The notes under the pieces: generated by a model
What the model saw: only the letters and a program-made list of their open reading frames with translations
What the model was told of the DNA's origin: nothing
Database searches by the model: none
Assembly (NCBI GenBank): GCA_902596975.1
Contig: CACJWS010000001.1
Coordinates: 62,001-126,000 of the forward strand
Length of the DNA stretch: 64,000 nucleotides
Direction: 5' to 3'
Origin: an uncultured Pelagibacteraceae bacterium
Lineage (GTDB): Bacteria; Pseudomonadota; Alphaproteobacteria; Pelagibacterales; Pelagibacteraceae
Shown here: one piece after another, positions 1 through 7,850 of the stretch
Position numbering within the stretch: position 1 is the stretch's first letter
Layout: each line of letters begins with the position of its first letter
Program-made: the position numbers and the translations under genes

Positions 1-171
1 AAATTCGTTCCAGGAGTAAATATTCCGATTTTACCAAAAGAAAAATGTCAAGAACAAAATCCAGCAATTTTAGTTTTAGCTTGGAATTTTTTTGAAGATA
101 TAAAACAAAATAATAATGAATTATCTAACAACTTTATTTCGATAAAAGATCTTGAAGATATAAGAATTTAA
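1..171 (+). CDS. C-terminal end of a SAM-dependent C-methyltransferase-like protein (5' cut by window)
   Basis: Reading frame 1 is open from the first base to a TAA at 169-171 and gives the last 56 residues of a protein. A Pro-rich stretch (VPGVNIPILP) followed by a PAILVLAWNFF motif resembles the C-terminal domain of sugar or polyketide C-methyltransferases, where a Pro-Asp-x-x-hydrophobic-Trp-Asn motif is typical. The catalytic methyltransferase domain lies outside the window, so the substrate cannot be judged. It converges on the Yip1-like gene with 13 bases between the stops. Confidence 0.55.
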   Translation, partial: KFVPGVNIPILPKEKCQEQNPAILVLAWNFFEDIKQNNNELSNNFISIKDLEDIRI

Positions 172-184
172 ATTTATATAAAAA

Positions 185-730
185 TTAACTATATGTGCTT
201 ATTGGTATAGCATTTAATCTACTCATCACAAATGAAATTGATAAAAATGCAATTATTAAAAATGATAAAAAGACTATACCAAATGACTTTAAGTTTGATT
301 TTAAATTTAAAATATTTCTTGTTGCTATAATTAATGAAGCAAAAATCCAAAATTGAGTAAGAAAAATAATTAAAAGCACTAATTCTGGTGTGACAGCAAA
401 AAATCTTATTAGTCCTGGAGCGTGTGCGTACCCAACAGCTATAAGAACTCTTTTAAATGGAATTTTTCTATCTTTATCAGGAAAAATTTTAACGCCAATT
501 ACAAATATAAAAATTGCCCACACCAGCCATGTTAATAATGCTGTTAAACCAGATATACCAACTGATGTTTTTACAATCGTGTTAGCCGCAACTGCTCCAG
601 CAACCCCATCTAAAATCATAATTAGAATTGCAAAATAAATTCCAGCTTCTCCATAATATCTTGGAGATCTATAAAGAGTTTTATCAAGCTTTAACGATTT
701 AAAAACAATATCTAAAAACTGAGCAAACAT
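185..730 (-). CDS. Yip1-family inner membrane protein
   Basis: The 181-residue product has about four hydrophobic segments (roughly residues 30-50, 60-80, 108-135 and 147-170). The Gly/Ala-rich first helix and the following Trp-rich helix match the bacterial Yip1 domain. These proteins are small polytopic inner-membrane proteins of unknown biochemical role. The start codon overlaps the stop codon of the 35-residue gene upstream (730-837) in a TAATG arrangement, so the two are probably translationally coupled. The family call is from overall pattern rather than a catalytic motif. Confidence 0.6.
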   Translation of the reverse strand: MFAQFLDIVFKSLKLDKTLYRSPRYYGEAGIYFAILIMILDGVAGAVAANTIVKTSVGISGLTALLTWLVWAIFIFVIGVKIFPDKDRKIPFKRVLIAVGYAHAPGLIRFFAVTPELVLLIIFLTQFWIFASLIIATRNILNLKSNLKSFGIVFLSFLIIAFLSISFVMSRLNAIPISTYS

Positions 731-837
731 TAATTATCTTTATTTTTTTTTTGTGCCTTATATGAAACGATTAATGGGAATATTATTAGTGCAATAGCGA
801 TTATAATGCAAACAACTATGAAAAAGGTTTTCGTCAT
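730..837 (-). CDS. 35-residue single-span membrane protein
   Basis: This short frame encodes MTKTFFIVVCIIIAIALIIF followed by a short, strongly basic tail (KAQKKNKDN). It has one transmembrane helix at about residues 4-26 with a positive C-terminus, a classic small membrane protein layout. Its TAA overlaps the ATG of the Yip1-like gene by one base. A strong stem-loop (839-865) ends one base before its start codon. No function is recognised. The overlap and hydrophobic design make a real gene more likely than a chance frame. Confidence 0.55.
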   Translation of the reverse strand: MTKTFFIVVCIIIAIALIIFPLIVSYKAQKKNKDN

Positions 838-838
838 A

Positions 839-865
839 TTTAGGGGGAATTAAATTCCCCCTAAA
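839..865 (-). terminator. 12-bp stem-loop between the GcvT-like gene and the small membrane gene
   Basis: Bases 839-850 and 854-865 are perfectly complementary (core GGGGG/CCCCC flanked by TTTA/TAAA and AAT/ATT) with a three-base loop. On the minus strand it begins 10 bases after the stop of the GcvT-like gene. No U-tract follows on that strand, so it may be a weak terminator, an mRNA-stabilising 3' end, or a structure blocking the start of the 35-residue gene. Confidence 0.55.
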
Positions 866-875
866 AAAATTTTAA

Positions 876-2231
876 TCACTTACTAACTACTTCTCTTGTA
901 TTTGCATTGTAAGATTCTGTAAATGGAATATCAACTACAACAGCATCAACCGGTTCTCCAGGTTTATCAGAATATTTTTCTGGCAGATGGACTTTAAATT
1001 TCGATCCAACCTTACCTCTTGGAAAACCATTTGCATTTAGCGTACCATCAAATGGAACGTATCCCATAGCAATATTTTTCCCTTTTTCTGGGTGATACCA
1101 TGGAGAAGTTATAAATCCTACAGGTTCACTGCCGTTTTCTGAAATTAACCAAAAATCTGGAGCATATTCTTCAATAGGTTTTCCTCCTAATTCAAGTCCA
1201 ACTAATTGAAGTTTGTAAGGTTTATGACCTGCTTTTAAATCAGCTTTCATTTTCTCGAGAGCTTTTTTACCAATGTAATCTGCTTTTTTGTTCCATTCAC
1301 CTTTACCAGATAAAGAAACTTGATATCCAAGATTACATTGAAATGGATTATGCTCATGATCCATATCTTGTCCCCATGAAAGAATTCCAGCTTGTATCCT
1401 TCTATGGTGTGCAGGAGCAATTACCATTAAGTTATGTTTTTTACCTGCTTCAAGAACAGCATTCCACATATCTTCGGCATATAAAGTTGCTTCTCTTAAA
1501 TATATTTCAAATCCAGACTCGCCTGAAAAACCTGTTTGAGAAATTATACAACTTCTTCCACCAACTTTTGCAGAAGCCAATCCATAAAAAGGCATGTTAT
1601 CAATATCAACTTCACTTCCACAAAGATCTTTCATCAAAGCTTTTGCTTTAGGACCTTGAATTTGTACAGGACAAGCATCTATTTCATTAATTTGAACATT
1701 AAACCTTTCATCCGCATTTACTCCTTGCAGATATAATCCTATATCACTATCTGATAAACTAAACCAAAATTCATCTTTAGAAATTCTTAAAAGAATAGGA
1801 TCATTTAACACTCCTCCATAAGAATTACACAAAATTACATATCTTCCTCTCATTGGAGAAATTTTTGTAGCATCTCTTGTAATTACATAATCAACAAATT
1901 TTTCTGCATCTGGTCCTTTAACTTGTATTTGTCTTTCAACTGCAACATTCCACATTGTTACATGGTTTTTAATTGCTTCGTACTCAACCATTGCACCACC
2001 ATCTTCAGGTTTAACATAACCTCTTGGATGATAAATTCTGTTATAAACAGTTGCTCTCCAACATCCTGCTTTCATAGATAAATGCCAGTATGGAGATTTC
2101 CTTACTCTTGTTGATATTAGCATCTCAACTTTAGTAGGTCCGCTTTGCCTTAAATTGTATGGTACTTTTCTATCAGATTGATCTACTGATGTTGTATGTC
2201 TTAGTTTACTATAGTCAAATTCATTAGACAT
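876..2231 (-). CDS. GcvT-family tetrahydrofolate-dependent demethylase (LigM/DmdA-like paralogue)
   Basis: The 451-residue protein has the GcvT (glycine cleavage T-protein) fold: an N-terminal folate-binding region, a GFSGESGFEI motif at residues 234-243 typical of the family, and a C-terminal barrel. At 451 residues it is longer than glycine-cleavage GcvT or DMSP demethylase DmdA (about 370) and nearer to the O-demethylase LigM. Members move a methyl or aminomethyl group to tetrahydrofolate. The neighbour, a MetF-like reductase whose 3' end it overlaps by 8 bases, suggests that the product is 5-methyl-THF oxidised to methylene-THF. The substrate is unknown: O-, S- and N-methyl compounds are all possible. 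Confidence 0.7.
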   Translation of the reverse strand: MSNEFDYSKLRHTTSVDQSDRKVPYNLRQSGPTKVEMLISTRVRKSPYWHLSMKAGCWRATVYNRIYHPRGYVKPEDGGAMVEYEAIKNHVTMWNVAVERQIQVKGPDAEKFVDYVITRDATKISPMRGRYVILCNSYGGVLNDPILLRISKDEFWFSLSDSDIGLYLQGVNADERFNVQINEIDACPVQIQGPKAKALMKDLCGSEVDIDNMPFYGLASAKVGGRSCIISQTGFSGESGFEIYLREATLYAEDMWNAVLEAGKKHNLMVIAPAHHRRIQAGILSWGQDMDHEHNPFQCNLGYQVSLSGKGEWNKKADYIGKKALEKMKADLKAGHKPYKLQLVGLELGGKPIEEYAPDFWLISENGSEPVGFITSPWYHPEKGKNIAMGYVPFDGTLNANGFPRGKVGSKFKVHLPEKYSDKPGEPVDAVVVDIPFTESYNANTREVVSK

Positions 2232-2952
2232 AGTTATTCTCCTTCAACCACTTGTTAGTTTCCTTCAAGCCGCCGAATGTATAAATGTGGAAATAATCAG
2301 TATGCGATTTAACTTTCCCAATTAAATCATTAGGGTCTTTAGGTTTCAATAAATCTAACGCCTTACTAAAATTAGATTTAAGAAAGTTAATGGAATTTTT
2401 TGCCCCTACAATATTAGCAAATTTAATTAAGCTAGATATTTTCATTGGCCCAGTTATTCCAACATGAACTGGTATTGTTTGTTTTGAGATAAAATCTATA
2501 ATAGGCTGAGTATCCATTAGCCACTGTGTAACTATATAATCAGCATAAGGCTTTTTATCTATCATAGCTTTTTCTAAATCAGAGTCGGATATATCAGGAC
2601 TCCCCTCGGGATGTCCAGCAATTCCAATCTTGATACCATCAAAAAACCCTGTCTCAAGCATTTGATATGAGCTATCAAATTTTCCGATCGGGTCACGACT
2701 ACCGCCTATAACCAAGACCTGCTTAACACCAAAATCTTTACATCTAGAAACATAATCTTTCAGCTGATTTTCATCATTTATTGACCTTGCAGGGAAGTGA
2801 GGAACTGGATTAAATCCCTCTTTAACTAACTCTCCAGACTGTTGAGCTGTCTCTTTATAATCACCTCCAGGTAGCATTGTAACATAAACATCTTTAACCT
2901 TTGGCAACGTGCTTAGATCAGTTTTAGGACCTATTTCTAAAGAAAAATTCAT
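2224..2952 (-). CDS. metF: Methylenetetrahydrofolate reductase-like flavoprotein
   Basis: The 242-residue product has the MetF TIM-barrel signatures: an N-terminal SLEIGPK with the expected acidic residue, VPHFPARS at about 58-65, and AGHPEGSPD for folate binding. It is some 50 residues shorter than E. coli MetF (296). MetF normally reduces 5,10-methylene-THF to 5-methyl-THF for methionine synthesis. Here it is transcribed just ahead of, and overlaps, a GcvT-family demethylase, so it may run in the oxidative direction to recover methyl groups as C1 units. The short form may reflect genome streamlining or a separate MetF subfamily. Confidence 0.75.
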   Translation of the reverse strand: MNFSLEIGPKTDLSTLPKVKDVYVTMLPGGDYKETAQQSGELVKEGFNPVPHFPARSINDENQLKDYVSRCKDFGVKQVLVIGGSRDPIGKFDSSYQMLETGFFDGIKIGIAGHPEGSPDISDSDLEKAMIDKKPYADYIVTQWLMDTQPIIDFISKQTIPVHVGITGPMKISSLIKFANIVGAKNSINFLKSNFSKALDLLKPKDPNDLIGKVKSHTDYFHIYTFGGLKETNKWLKENNYV

Positions 2953-3056
2953 AACTAAATTCTTAATTATTTTATATTCCGTGTCTATAAAAATATTAAA
3001 CAGATGAACACATTGTAACCCATTGTCATGATCTGAAAATTTAATTAAATTTAGTC

Positions 3057-4274
3057 ATGGAAAATAAATTATCTCAAATTACAGAATTATTCTCCAAAAC
3101 AAGACAACAAACTCTATCCCTGTGCGAGAACTTAGAGGCTGAGGATATGGTCATACAGCCCAGCAAAAATGTTAGTCCTCTTAAGTGGCATCTTGGTCAC
3201 ACCACATGGTTCTTCGAAAAATTCATCTTGTCAGAATTAGATGATAGTTACAAACCTTTTAACAAAGATTACAATTACATATTTAATTCATATTATAATT
3301 CTGTGGGTGAGTACAATCCTCGAAATAAGAGAGGTTCACTAAATAGACCCATCTTAAAAGATGTTGTAAAATATAGACACTATGTAACTGAAAATATTAT
3401 TGATTTTTTAAAAAGGACAAAAAATAACAGGACATCATTTTTAGTTGAACTAGGTTCTAATCACGAACAACAGCATCAAGAATTAATGTTAATGGATATT
3501 AAAAATATTTTTTACAACAATCCATTGATGCCGACTTATAATTCTAACGATGATAAACCAACTGCTAAAGAAGAAAATGAATTGACATTAGAAACTAGTA
3601 AAAAATTTAAATATGGAAATAACGAGGATATTTTTTGTTACGATAACGAATTACCAGTATCAGAAACACAATTAGATCCTTTTAAAATATATTCATTTGT
3701 TACTAATGGAGAGTGGAAAGAATTTATTAATGATGGAGGATATAAAAACCATGAGTATTGGTTATCTGATGGATGGGATTTTGTAAATAATAACAAATTA
3801 CAAAAACCAATGTATTGGATAGATAATAATAATTATTTTACATTAAACGGTGTAAAAAAAATTGATAATGAAAAGCCAGTTTCTCATATAAGTTTCTATG
3901 AAGCAGATGCATTTGCAAGATATAAAAACAAAAGATTACCAACTGAATTTGAACTAGAGTATTTTTTAAAACAATCTGAGAAAAAAGGTAATTTTTTAGA
4001 AAATAAAATTTTCCATGAAGTGGAAGAAAAAGCAGACGATGTTTATGGAAATTTATGGGCTTGGACAAGTAGTAATTACACACCTTACAAAAAATACAAA
4101 CCTTATGAAGGAAATCTAGGAGAATATAATAATAAGTTCATGTGTAATCAGTTTGTCTTAAAAGGTGGCTCACATTCTACGTCAATTAATCATGTCAGAG
4201 CATCTTATAGAAATTTCTTTTACCCAAGTGATACTTGGCAGTTTTGTGGTGTCAGACTAGCTGATGACATCTAG
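3057..4274 (+). CDS. egtB: EgtB-type sulfoxide synthase (ergothioneine biosynthesis)
   Basis: The 405-residue protein has an N-terminal DinB_2 domain (about 8-150) with an iron site built from the WHLGHTTWFFE motif (His45/His48) and the HEQQH motif (His136, His140). A formylglycine-generating-enzyme-like domain (about 195-402) follows, ending in CGVRLADD. EgtB is a non-haem iron enzyme that joins a thiol (cysteine or gamma-glutamylcysteine) to trimethylhistidine (hercynine) using oxygen. The next gene, egtD, starts on its last base and makes hercynine, which supports the call over the related selenoneine enzyme SenA. No egtA, egtC or egtE is nearby, which fits a cysteine-using type (inference). 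Confidence 0.85.
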   Translation: MENKLSQITELFSKTRQQTLSLCENLEAEDMVIQPSKNVSPLKWHLGHTTWFFEKFILSELDDSYKPFNKDYNYIFNSYYNSVGEYNPRNKRGSLNRPILKDVVKYRHYVTENIIDFLKRTKNNRTSFLVELGSNHEQQHQELMLMDIKNIFYNNPLMPTYNSNDDKPTAKEENELTLETSKKFKYGNNEDIFCYDNELPVSETQLDPFKIYSFVTNGEWKEFINDGGYKNHEYWLSDGWDFVNNNKLQKPMYWIDNNNYFTLNGVKKIDNEKPVSHISFYEADAFARYKNKRLPTEFELEYFLKQSEKKGNFLENKIFHEVEEKADDVYGNLWAWTSSNYTPYKKYKPYEGNLGEYNNKFMCNQFVLKGGSHSTSINHVRASYRNFFYPSDTWQFCGVRLADDI

Positions 4275-5236
4275 TGACTAATTTAAAATTAATAAACATA
4301 AACAATCAAATTCAAGATGATAAAAAATTAATCTTACAAGGATTATTAAATAAAAAACAAAAATATTTACTACCTAAATATTTTTATGATGAGAAAGGTT
4401 CAAAGTTATTTAATAAAATTACAAACCTTAAAGAATATTACCCAACAAACAAAGAGTTAGAAATACTAGGTAGTTCACAAAAAGAGATAAGAAAGAAATT
4501 ACCAATCAATTCAACAATTGTAGAATTTGGTAGTGGCTCAAATAAAAAAATTAATAAATTTATTAAATCATTAAGTGAACCCAAAGAATACATTCCTATA
4601 GATATTAGTAAGGAATATTTGTTTGAAAATGCATCGATAATTGCAAAAAAATTCTCAGATTTAAAGGTAACAGCAATATGTGCCGACTTTAGTCAGACCA
4701 ATAGATTAAATAAAATTTTAAAAAATAAAAAAAAAATAGTCAGTTTTTTTCCAGGATCGACAATAGGAAATTATTTACCCAAAAATGCAAAAAAAATATT
4801 AAAAAATTTTTCAAAAATCATAGGTAAAAATTCTTATTTAGTAATTGGGGTAGATTTAATAAAAAATAAGAAGACCCTTGAAAATGCTTACAATGATAAA
4901 TCGGGAGTTACAGCAAAATTTAATAAAAATATATTAAATGTAGTAAACAAAATTTGTAATTCAAATTTTCAAACAAAAAATTTTGATCATAAAGCATTCT
5001 ACAATTTAAAAAAAAACAGAATTGAAATGCATCTTATTTCAAAGAAAAATTTCACGTTAAAAATTAATAAAAAGAATATTAAATTTACTAAAGATGAAAC
5101 CATTCATACTGAAAATTCTCACAAATATTCAAAAAATAACTTTGTTAAATTAGTTAATAAATCTGGATTTAAAGTCTTAAAATATTTTGCAGATAAAAAA
5201 AATTATTTTGGAGTTTTTTTGTTAAAAGTGAAGTAA
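4274..5236 (+). CDS. egtD: L-histidine N-alpha-methyltransferase EgtD
   Basis: The 320-residue protein carries the EgtD signatures: YDEKGSKLF then EYYPTNKE in the N-terminal third, the SAM-binding EFGSGS at 84-89, and FPGSTIGNY in the middle. EgtD trimethylates histidine to hercynine with three SAM. The start is GTG at 4274, whose G is also the last base of the egtB TAG stop, so translation is coupled. Hercynine would go directly to EgtB. The Lys/Asn-rich composition is like the rest of the window, so there is no sign of recent transfer from a base-composition standpoint. Confidence 0.87.
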   Translation: MTNLKLININNQIQDDKKLILQGLLNKKQKYLLPKYFYDEKGSKLFNKITNLKEYYPTNKELEILGSSQKEIRKKLPINSTIVEFGSGSNKKINKFIKSLSEPKEYIPIDISKEYLFENASIIAKKFSDLKVTAICADFSQTNRLNKILKNKKKIVSFFPGSTIGNYLPKNAKKILKNFSKIIGKNSYLVIGVDLIKNKKTLENAYNDKSGVTAKFNKNILNVVNKICNSNFQTKNFDHKAFYNLKKNRIEMHLISKKNFTLKINKKNIKFTKDETIHTENSHKYSKNNFVKLVNKSGFKVLKYFADKKNYFGVFLLKVK

Positions 5237-5244
5237 GTTTTATT

Positions 5245-5874
5245 ATGGCTCAAAAAGACGTAGGTAACAAAATTCCCATTTATAAGTTAAAAGATACCGA
5301 TGAAGTGATGAAATATTACGATGAATGGGGAGATGGTAATAAATATGATAAGGATATGGTCGATTGGAATTACACAGGACCAAAAGAAACAACAAAAGTA
5401 TTTTCGGAATTCCAAAAAAACAAAGATGCAAAAATTTATGATGCTGGTTGTGGAACTGGATTGGTGGGTGTTGAATTAAAAAAATATGGTTTTAAAAATT
5501 TTCATGGGGCAGATCTTTCAAAAAAGTTATTAGAATTAGTACCAAATGATCTTTATGAAAAGCTTGAACAAGTAGACTTGAATAAACCCATTAATAAAAA
5601 AGATGACGAATATGACTCTGTTATGTGTGTTGGTACATTTACTTTTGGACATGTAAAGCCACCAGCTTTGGAGGAATTTATCAGGATTACAAAGAATGAT
5701 GGATTTATCTGTTTTACTATTAATGAGGGAATACATGAAGAATATGGTTTTGATAAAAAAATTGAACAACTTAAAAAGCAAAATAAATGGAAAGAAATAA
5801 AATTTTTTAAATCAGATTACATTGCGAGCAAAGACGTAAATGCTTGGTTAGGGTTATATAAAGTGATAAAATAA
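5245..5874 (+). CDS. Class I SAM-dependent methyltransferase (METTL27/WBSCR27-like)
   Basis: The 209-residue protein has motif I DAGCGTG at residues 66-72 and a downstream acidic residue (GADLS) that would hold the SAM ribose. It resembles the WBSCR27-like group of small methyltransferases, whose substrates are mostly unknown. It begins 8 bases after egtD and ends 3 bases before the Rieske oxygenase gene, so it belongs to the same transcript. It could methylate a small molecule made or broken down by this gene set, but the substrate cannot be read from the sequence. Confidence 0.7.
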   Translation: MAQKDVGNKIPIYKLKDTDEVMKYYDEWGDGNKYDKDMVDWNYTGPKETTKVFSEFQKNKDAKIYDAGCGTGLVGVELKKYGFKNFHGADLSKKLLELVPNDLYEKLEQVDLNKPINKKDDEYDSVMCVGTFTFGHVKPPALEEFIRITKNDGFICFTINEGIHEEYGFDKKIEQLKKQNKWKEIKFFKSDYIASKDVNAWLGLYKVIK

Positions 5875-5877
5875 ACC

Positions 5878-7053
5878 ATGTCAGAAATTTACAATATTAT
5901 AGATAAACAAAAGTTAGATATTGTATCTAAACCAATTAGTGAAGCTCATGGTTTACCAAATGAATGTTACATCAGTAAAGAATATACTTTAATTGAAAGA
6001 AAAAAATTATTTGAAGATAAGTGGATCGTCATTGGAGTTGGAAGTTCTATTCCGGATGAAGGTGATGTGAAACCAATTGATTTACTTGGAATAACTTTAC
6101 TTATTGTTAGAACAAAAAATAAAGAAATAAAGGTTTTCCATAATATTTGTAGTCATAGAGGAGTAAAATTAGTTAAAGAAGCTGGCAAAATTAGAAATGT
6201 CATGAGATGTTCATATCATTCATGGTCTTATGACTTAGAGGGAAAATTAGTTGCCACACCTCATATAGGGGGCATGAATATTCATCAAACACCTGAATTT
6301 GATAAATCAAAAAGTAATTTAAAAGAGATAAGATCATATATTTGGCTGGATTTGATTATGATTAATATTAACAACAATGAAATTTCGTTTGAGGATTACA
6401 TTAGTCCTTTAAGTCAAAGATGGGAAAAATTTTGGCCACTAAAAGATAGAGAATTAATTTATCATGCAAATGATTATGGTTATTTTAAATTAGATGCAAA
6501 ATGTAATTGGAAATTTGCAATTGAAAATTATTGTGAGAGCTATCATTTGCCTTGGGTTCATCCTGGATTAAATTCTTATTCAAAATTAGAAGATCACTAT
6601 CATATTCAAGGACTGCCAAATCGTTTTGCTGGACAAGGAACAGTTGTTTACAATCCAAGGTTTGAAGGAAAAGAAAAGTTTCCTTGCTTTCCTAACTGGC
6701 CAAAAGATAAAGAAAATATAGCTGAGTATGTAGCGCTATTTCCAAATGTAATGTTAGGAATTCACAAAGATCATTATTATGCTTATTGGTTAGAGCCAAT
6801 CAATCATGAGTTTACAATAGAACATATGGAAATTTATTATGTTGGAGATGAAGCAGCAAATTCAATAAAGTATAAATCTCTAAGACAAAAAAATCACAAA
6901 CAATGGGAAGAAATTCAAAAAGAAGATGTAGATATAATTCAAAGTATGCAAATAGGTAGAAACTCTCCAGCTTATAATGGTGGTAATTTTTCTCCAAAGA
7001 TGGACAATCCAACACATCATTTTCATAAGTGGGTTGCTGGTAATTTAATTTAA
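5878..7053 (+). CDS. Rieske non-haem iron oxygenase alpha subunit (GbcA/CntA-like)
   Basis: The 391-residue protein has the Rieske [2Fe-2S] ligands Cys91/His93 and Cys111/His114. It also has the catalytic iron motif ENYCESYHLPWVHP (Glu216 to His228), with a candidate Asp ligand in the region near residue 345. The size and the ENYxExYH motif fit the group that demethylates or cleaves quaternary ammonium compounds (glycine betaine monooxygenase GbcA, carnitine oxygenase CntA, stachydrine demethylase). An electron donor is needed. The only candidate in the same run is the [2Fe-2S] ferredoxin at 10034, as no GbcB-type reductase is present. The substrate could be a betaine, including hercynine or ergothioneine made by the first two genes (inference). 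Confidence 0.8.
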   Translation: MSEIYNIIDKQKLDIVSKPISEAHGLPNECYISKEYTLIERKKLFEDKWIVIGVGSSIPDEGDVKPIDLLGITLLIVRTKNKEIKVFHNICSHRGVKLVKEAGKIRNVMRCSYHSWSYDLEGKLVATPHIGGMNIHQTPEFDKSKSNLKEIRSYIWLDLIMININNNEISFEDYISPLSQRWEKFWPLKDRELIYHANDYGYFKLDAKCNWKFAIENYCESYHLPWVHPGLNSYSKLEDHYHIQGLPNRFAGQGTVVYNPRFEGKEKFPCFPNWPKDKENIAEYVALFPNVMLGIHKDHYYAYWLEPINHEFTIEHMEIYYVGDEAANSIKYKSLRQKNHKQWEEIQKEDVDIIQSMQIGRNSPAYNGGNFSPKMDNPTHHFHKWVAGNLI

Positions 7054-7068
7054 AGTTAAAACCTAAAA

Positions 7069-7479
7069 ATGAAAATTATATTAATCATGGGACTTCCAGG
7101 CGCAGGAAAAACTACATTAGCTGATGAACTTGCTCCTTTATTAAATGCTAAAAGATTAAATGCAGATGAAGTAAGAAAAGCAGCAAACGATTGGGATTTT
7201 TCAGAGGAGGGAAGAACAAGACAAGCAAAAAGAATGGCTGACTTTGCATTAAAATTAAAAAATGAAGGAAATTATGTGATTGCGGATTTTATTTGCCCAA
7301 CTCCAAAAGCAAGAAGCTTATTTCCTGCAGATTATGTAGTTTGGGTAGATACAATAAAAGAAGGTAGATTTGATGACACTAATAAAATGTTTGTTAAACC
7401 AGAAAAATATAATTTTCATGTTACCACACAAGATGCTAAGTCTTGGGCACCAAAGATTTTAAAGGAGATAAAAAAATGA
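7069..7479 (+). CDS. Small P-loop kinase (APS-kinase-like)
   Basis: The 136-residue protein opens with a Walker A motif GLPGAGKT at 8-15 and contains LNADEVR at about 30-36, as in adenylylsulfate kinases and other small-molecule kinases. It is shorter than CysC (about 200 residues) and lacks an obvious full APS-binding lid, so the substrate may differ. Its TGA stop overlaps the ATG of the next gene (ATGA), which encodes a nucleotidyltransferase. The pair may phosphorylate and then activate one substrate with a nucleotide. Confidence 0.65.
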   Translation: MKIILIMGLPGAGKTTLADELAPLLNAKRLNADEVRKAANDWDFSEEGRTRQAKRMADFALKLKNEGNYVIADFICPTPKARSLFPADYVVWVDTIKEGRFDDTNKMFVKPEKYNFHVTTQDAKSWAPKILKEIKK

Positions 7480-7850
7480 CGTATCAATGGGATAACAAAA
7501 AACCAACAGCCCAAATGTTAGGAAGATGGCAACCGTTTCATGATGGTCACTATACTCTATTTAAGGAAATTATAAAAAAAACAGGACAAGTATGTATTCA
7601 AATTAGAGATGTACAAGGTGTTGATGATAACCCATTTGATTTTGAAACTGTCAAAAAAAATATTGAGGAAAAACTTAATCCAGAGTTTGAGGGAAGGTTC
7701 AAAATTATGCTTGTCCCTAATATTACAAATATTTGTTATGGAAGAGGTGTTGGATATAAAATTGAAGAAATAGTTTTGCCTGAAGAAATTCAAAAAATTT
7801 CAGCAACTAAAATTAGAGCTAAGATGAGAGAAGAAGGTAAATTAAAATAA
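7476..7850 (+). CDS. Nucleotidyltransferase of the HxGH superfamily
   Basis: The 124-residue product has GRWQPFHDGH (His22, His25) and ISATKIR (108-114), the two signature motifs of cytidylyl- and adenylyltransferases such as NMN or pantetheine-phosphate adenylyltransferase. I chose the ATG at 7476 rather than the upstream in-frame ATG at 7443: it overlaps the kinase stop as ATGA and has a good ribosome site (aaggag) ahead of it. Activity would be transfer of AMP or CMP to a phosphorylated substrate, perhaps the product of the preceding kinase. The true substrate is unknown. Confidence 0.7.
   Translation: MTYQWDNKKPTAQMLGRWQPFHDGHYTLFKEIIKKTGQVCIQIRDVQGVDDNPFDFETVKKNIEEKLNPEFEGRFKIMLVPNITNICYGRGVGYKIEEIVLPEEIQKISATKIRAKMREEGKLK

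Noticed and set aside
1343-1736. Open frames opposite the GcvT-like gene
   Set aside because: They lie fully inside a strongly supported gene, have no motif, and show the Leu/His/Phe bias of antisense frames in AT-rich DNA.
2953-3056. Possible SAM or glycine riboswitch in the divergent gap before metF and egtB
   Set aside because: I see no conserved core or pairing that I can tie to a known class. The 104 bases are AT-rich with no strong stem.
3057-4274. Reading of the EgtB gene as selenoneine synthase SenA
   Set aside because: The adjacent gene is EgtD, not a SenB selenosugar synthase or SelD, so ergothioneine is the simpler call. The 'selenium-binding' name of the SBP56 family does not imply selenium use here.
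7443-7475. Upstream start for the nucleotidyltransferase
   Set aside because: The ATG at 7476 overlaps the kinase stop as ATGA and follows AAGGAG. The upstream start lies within the kinase reading frame.
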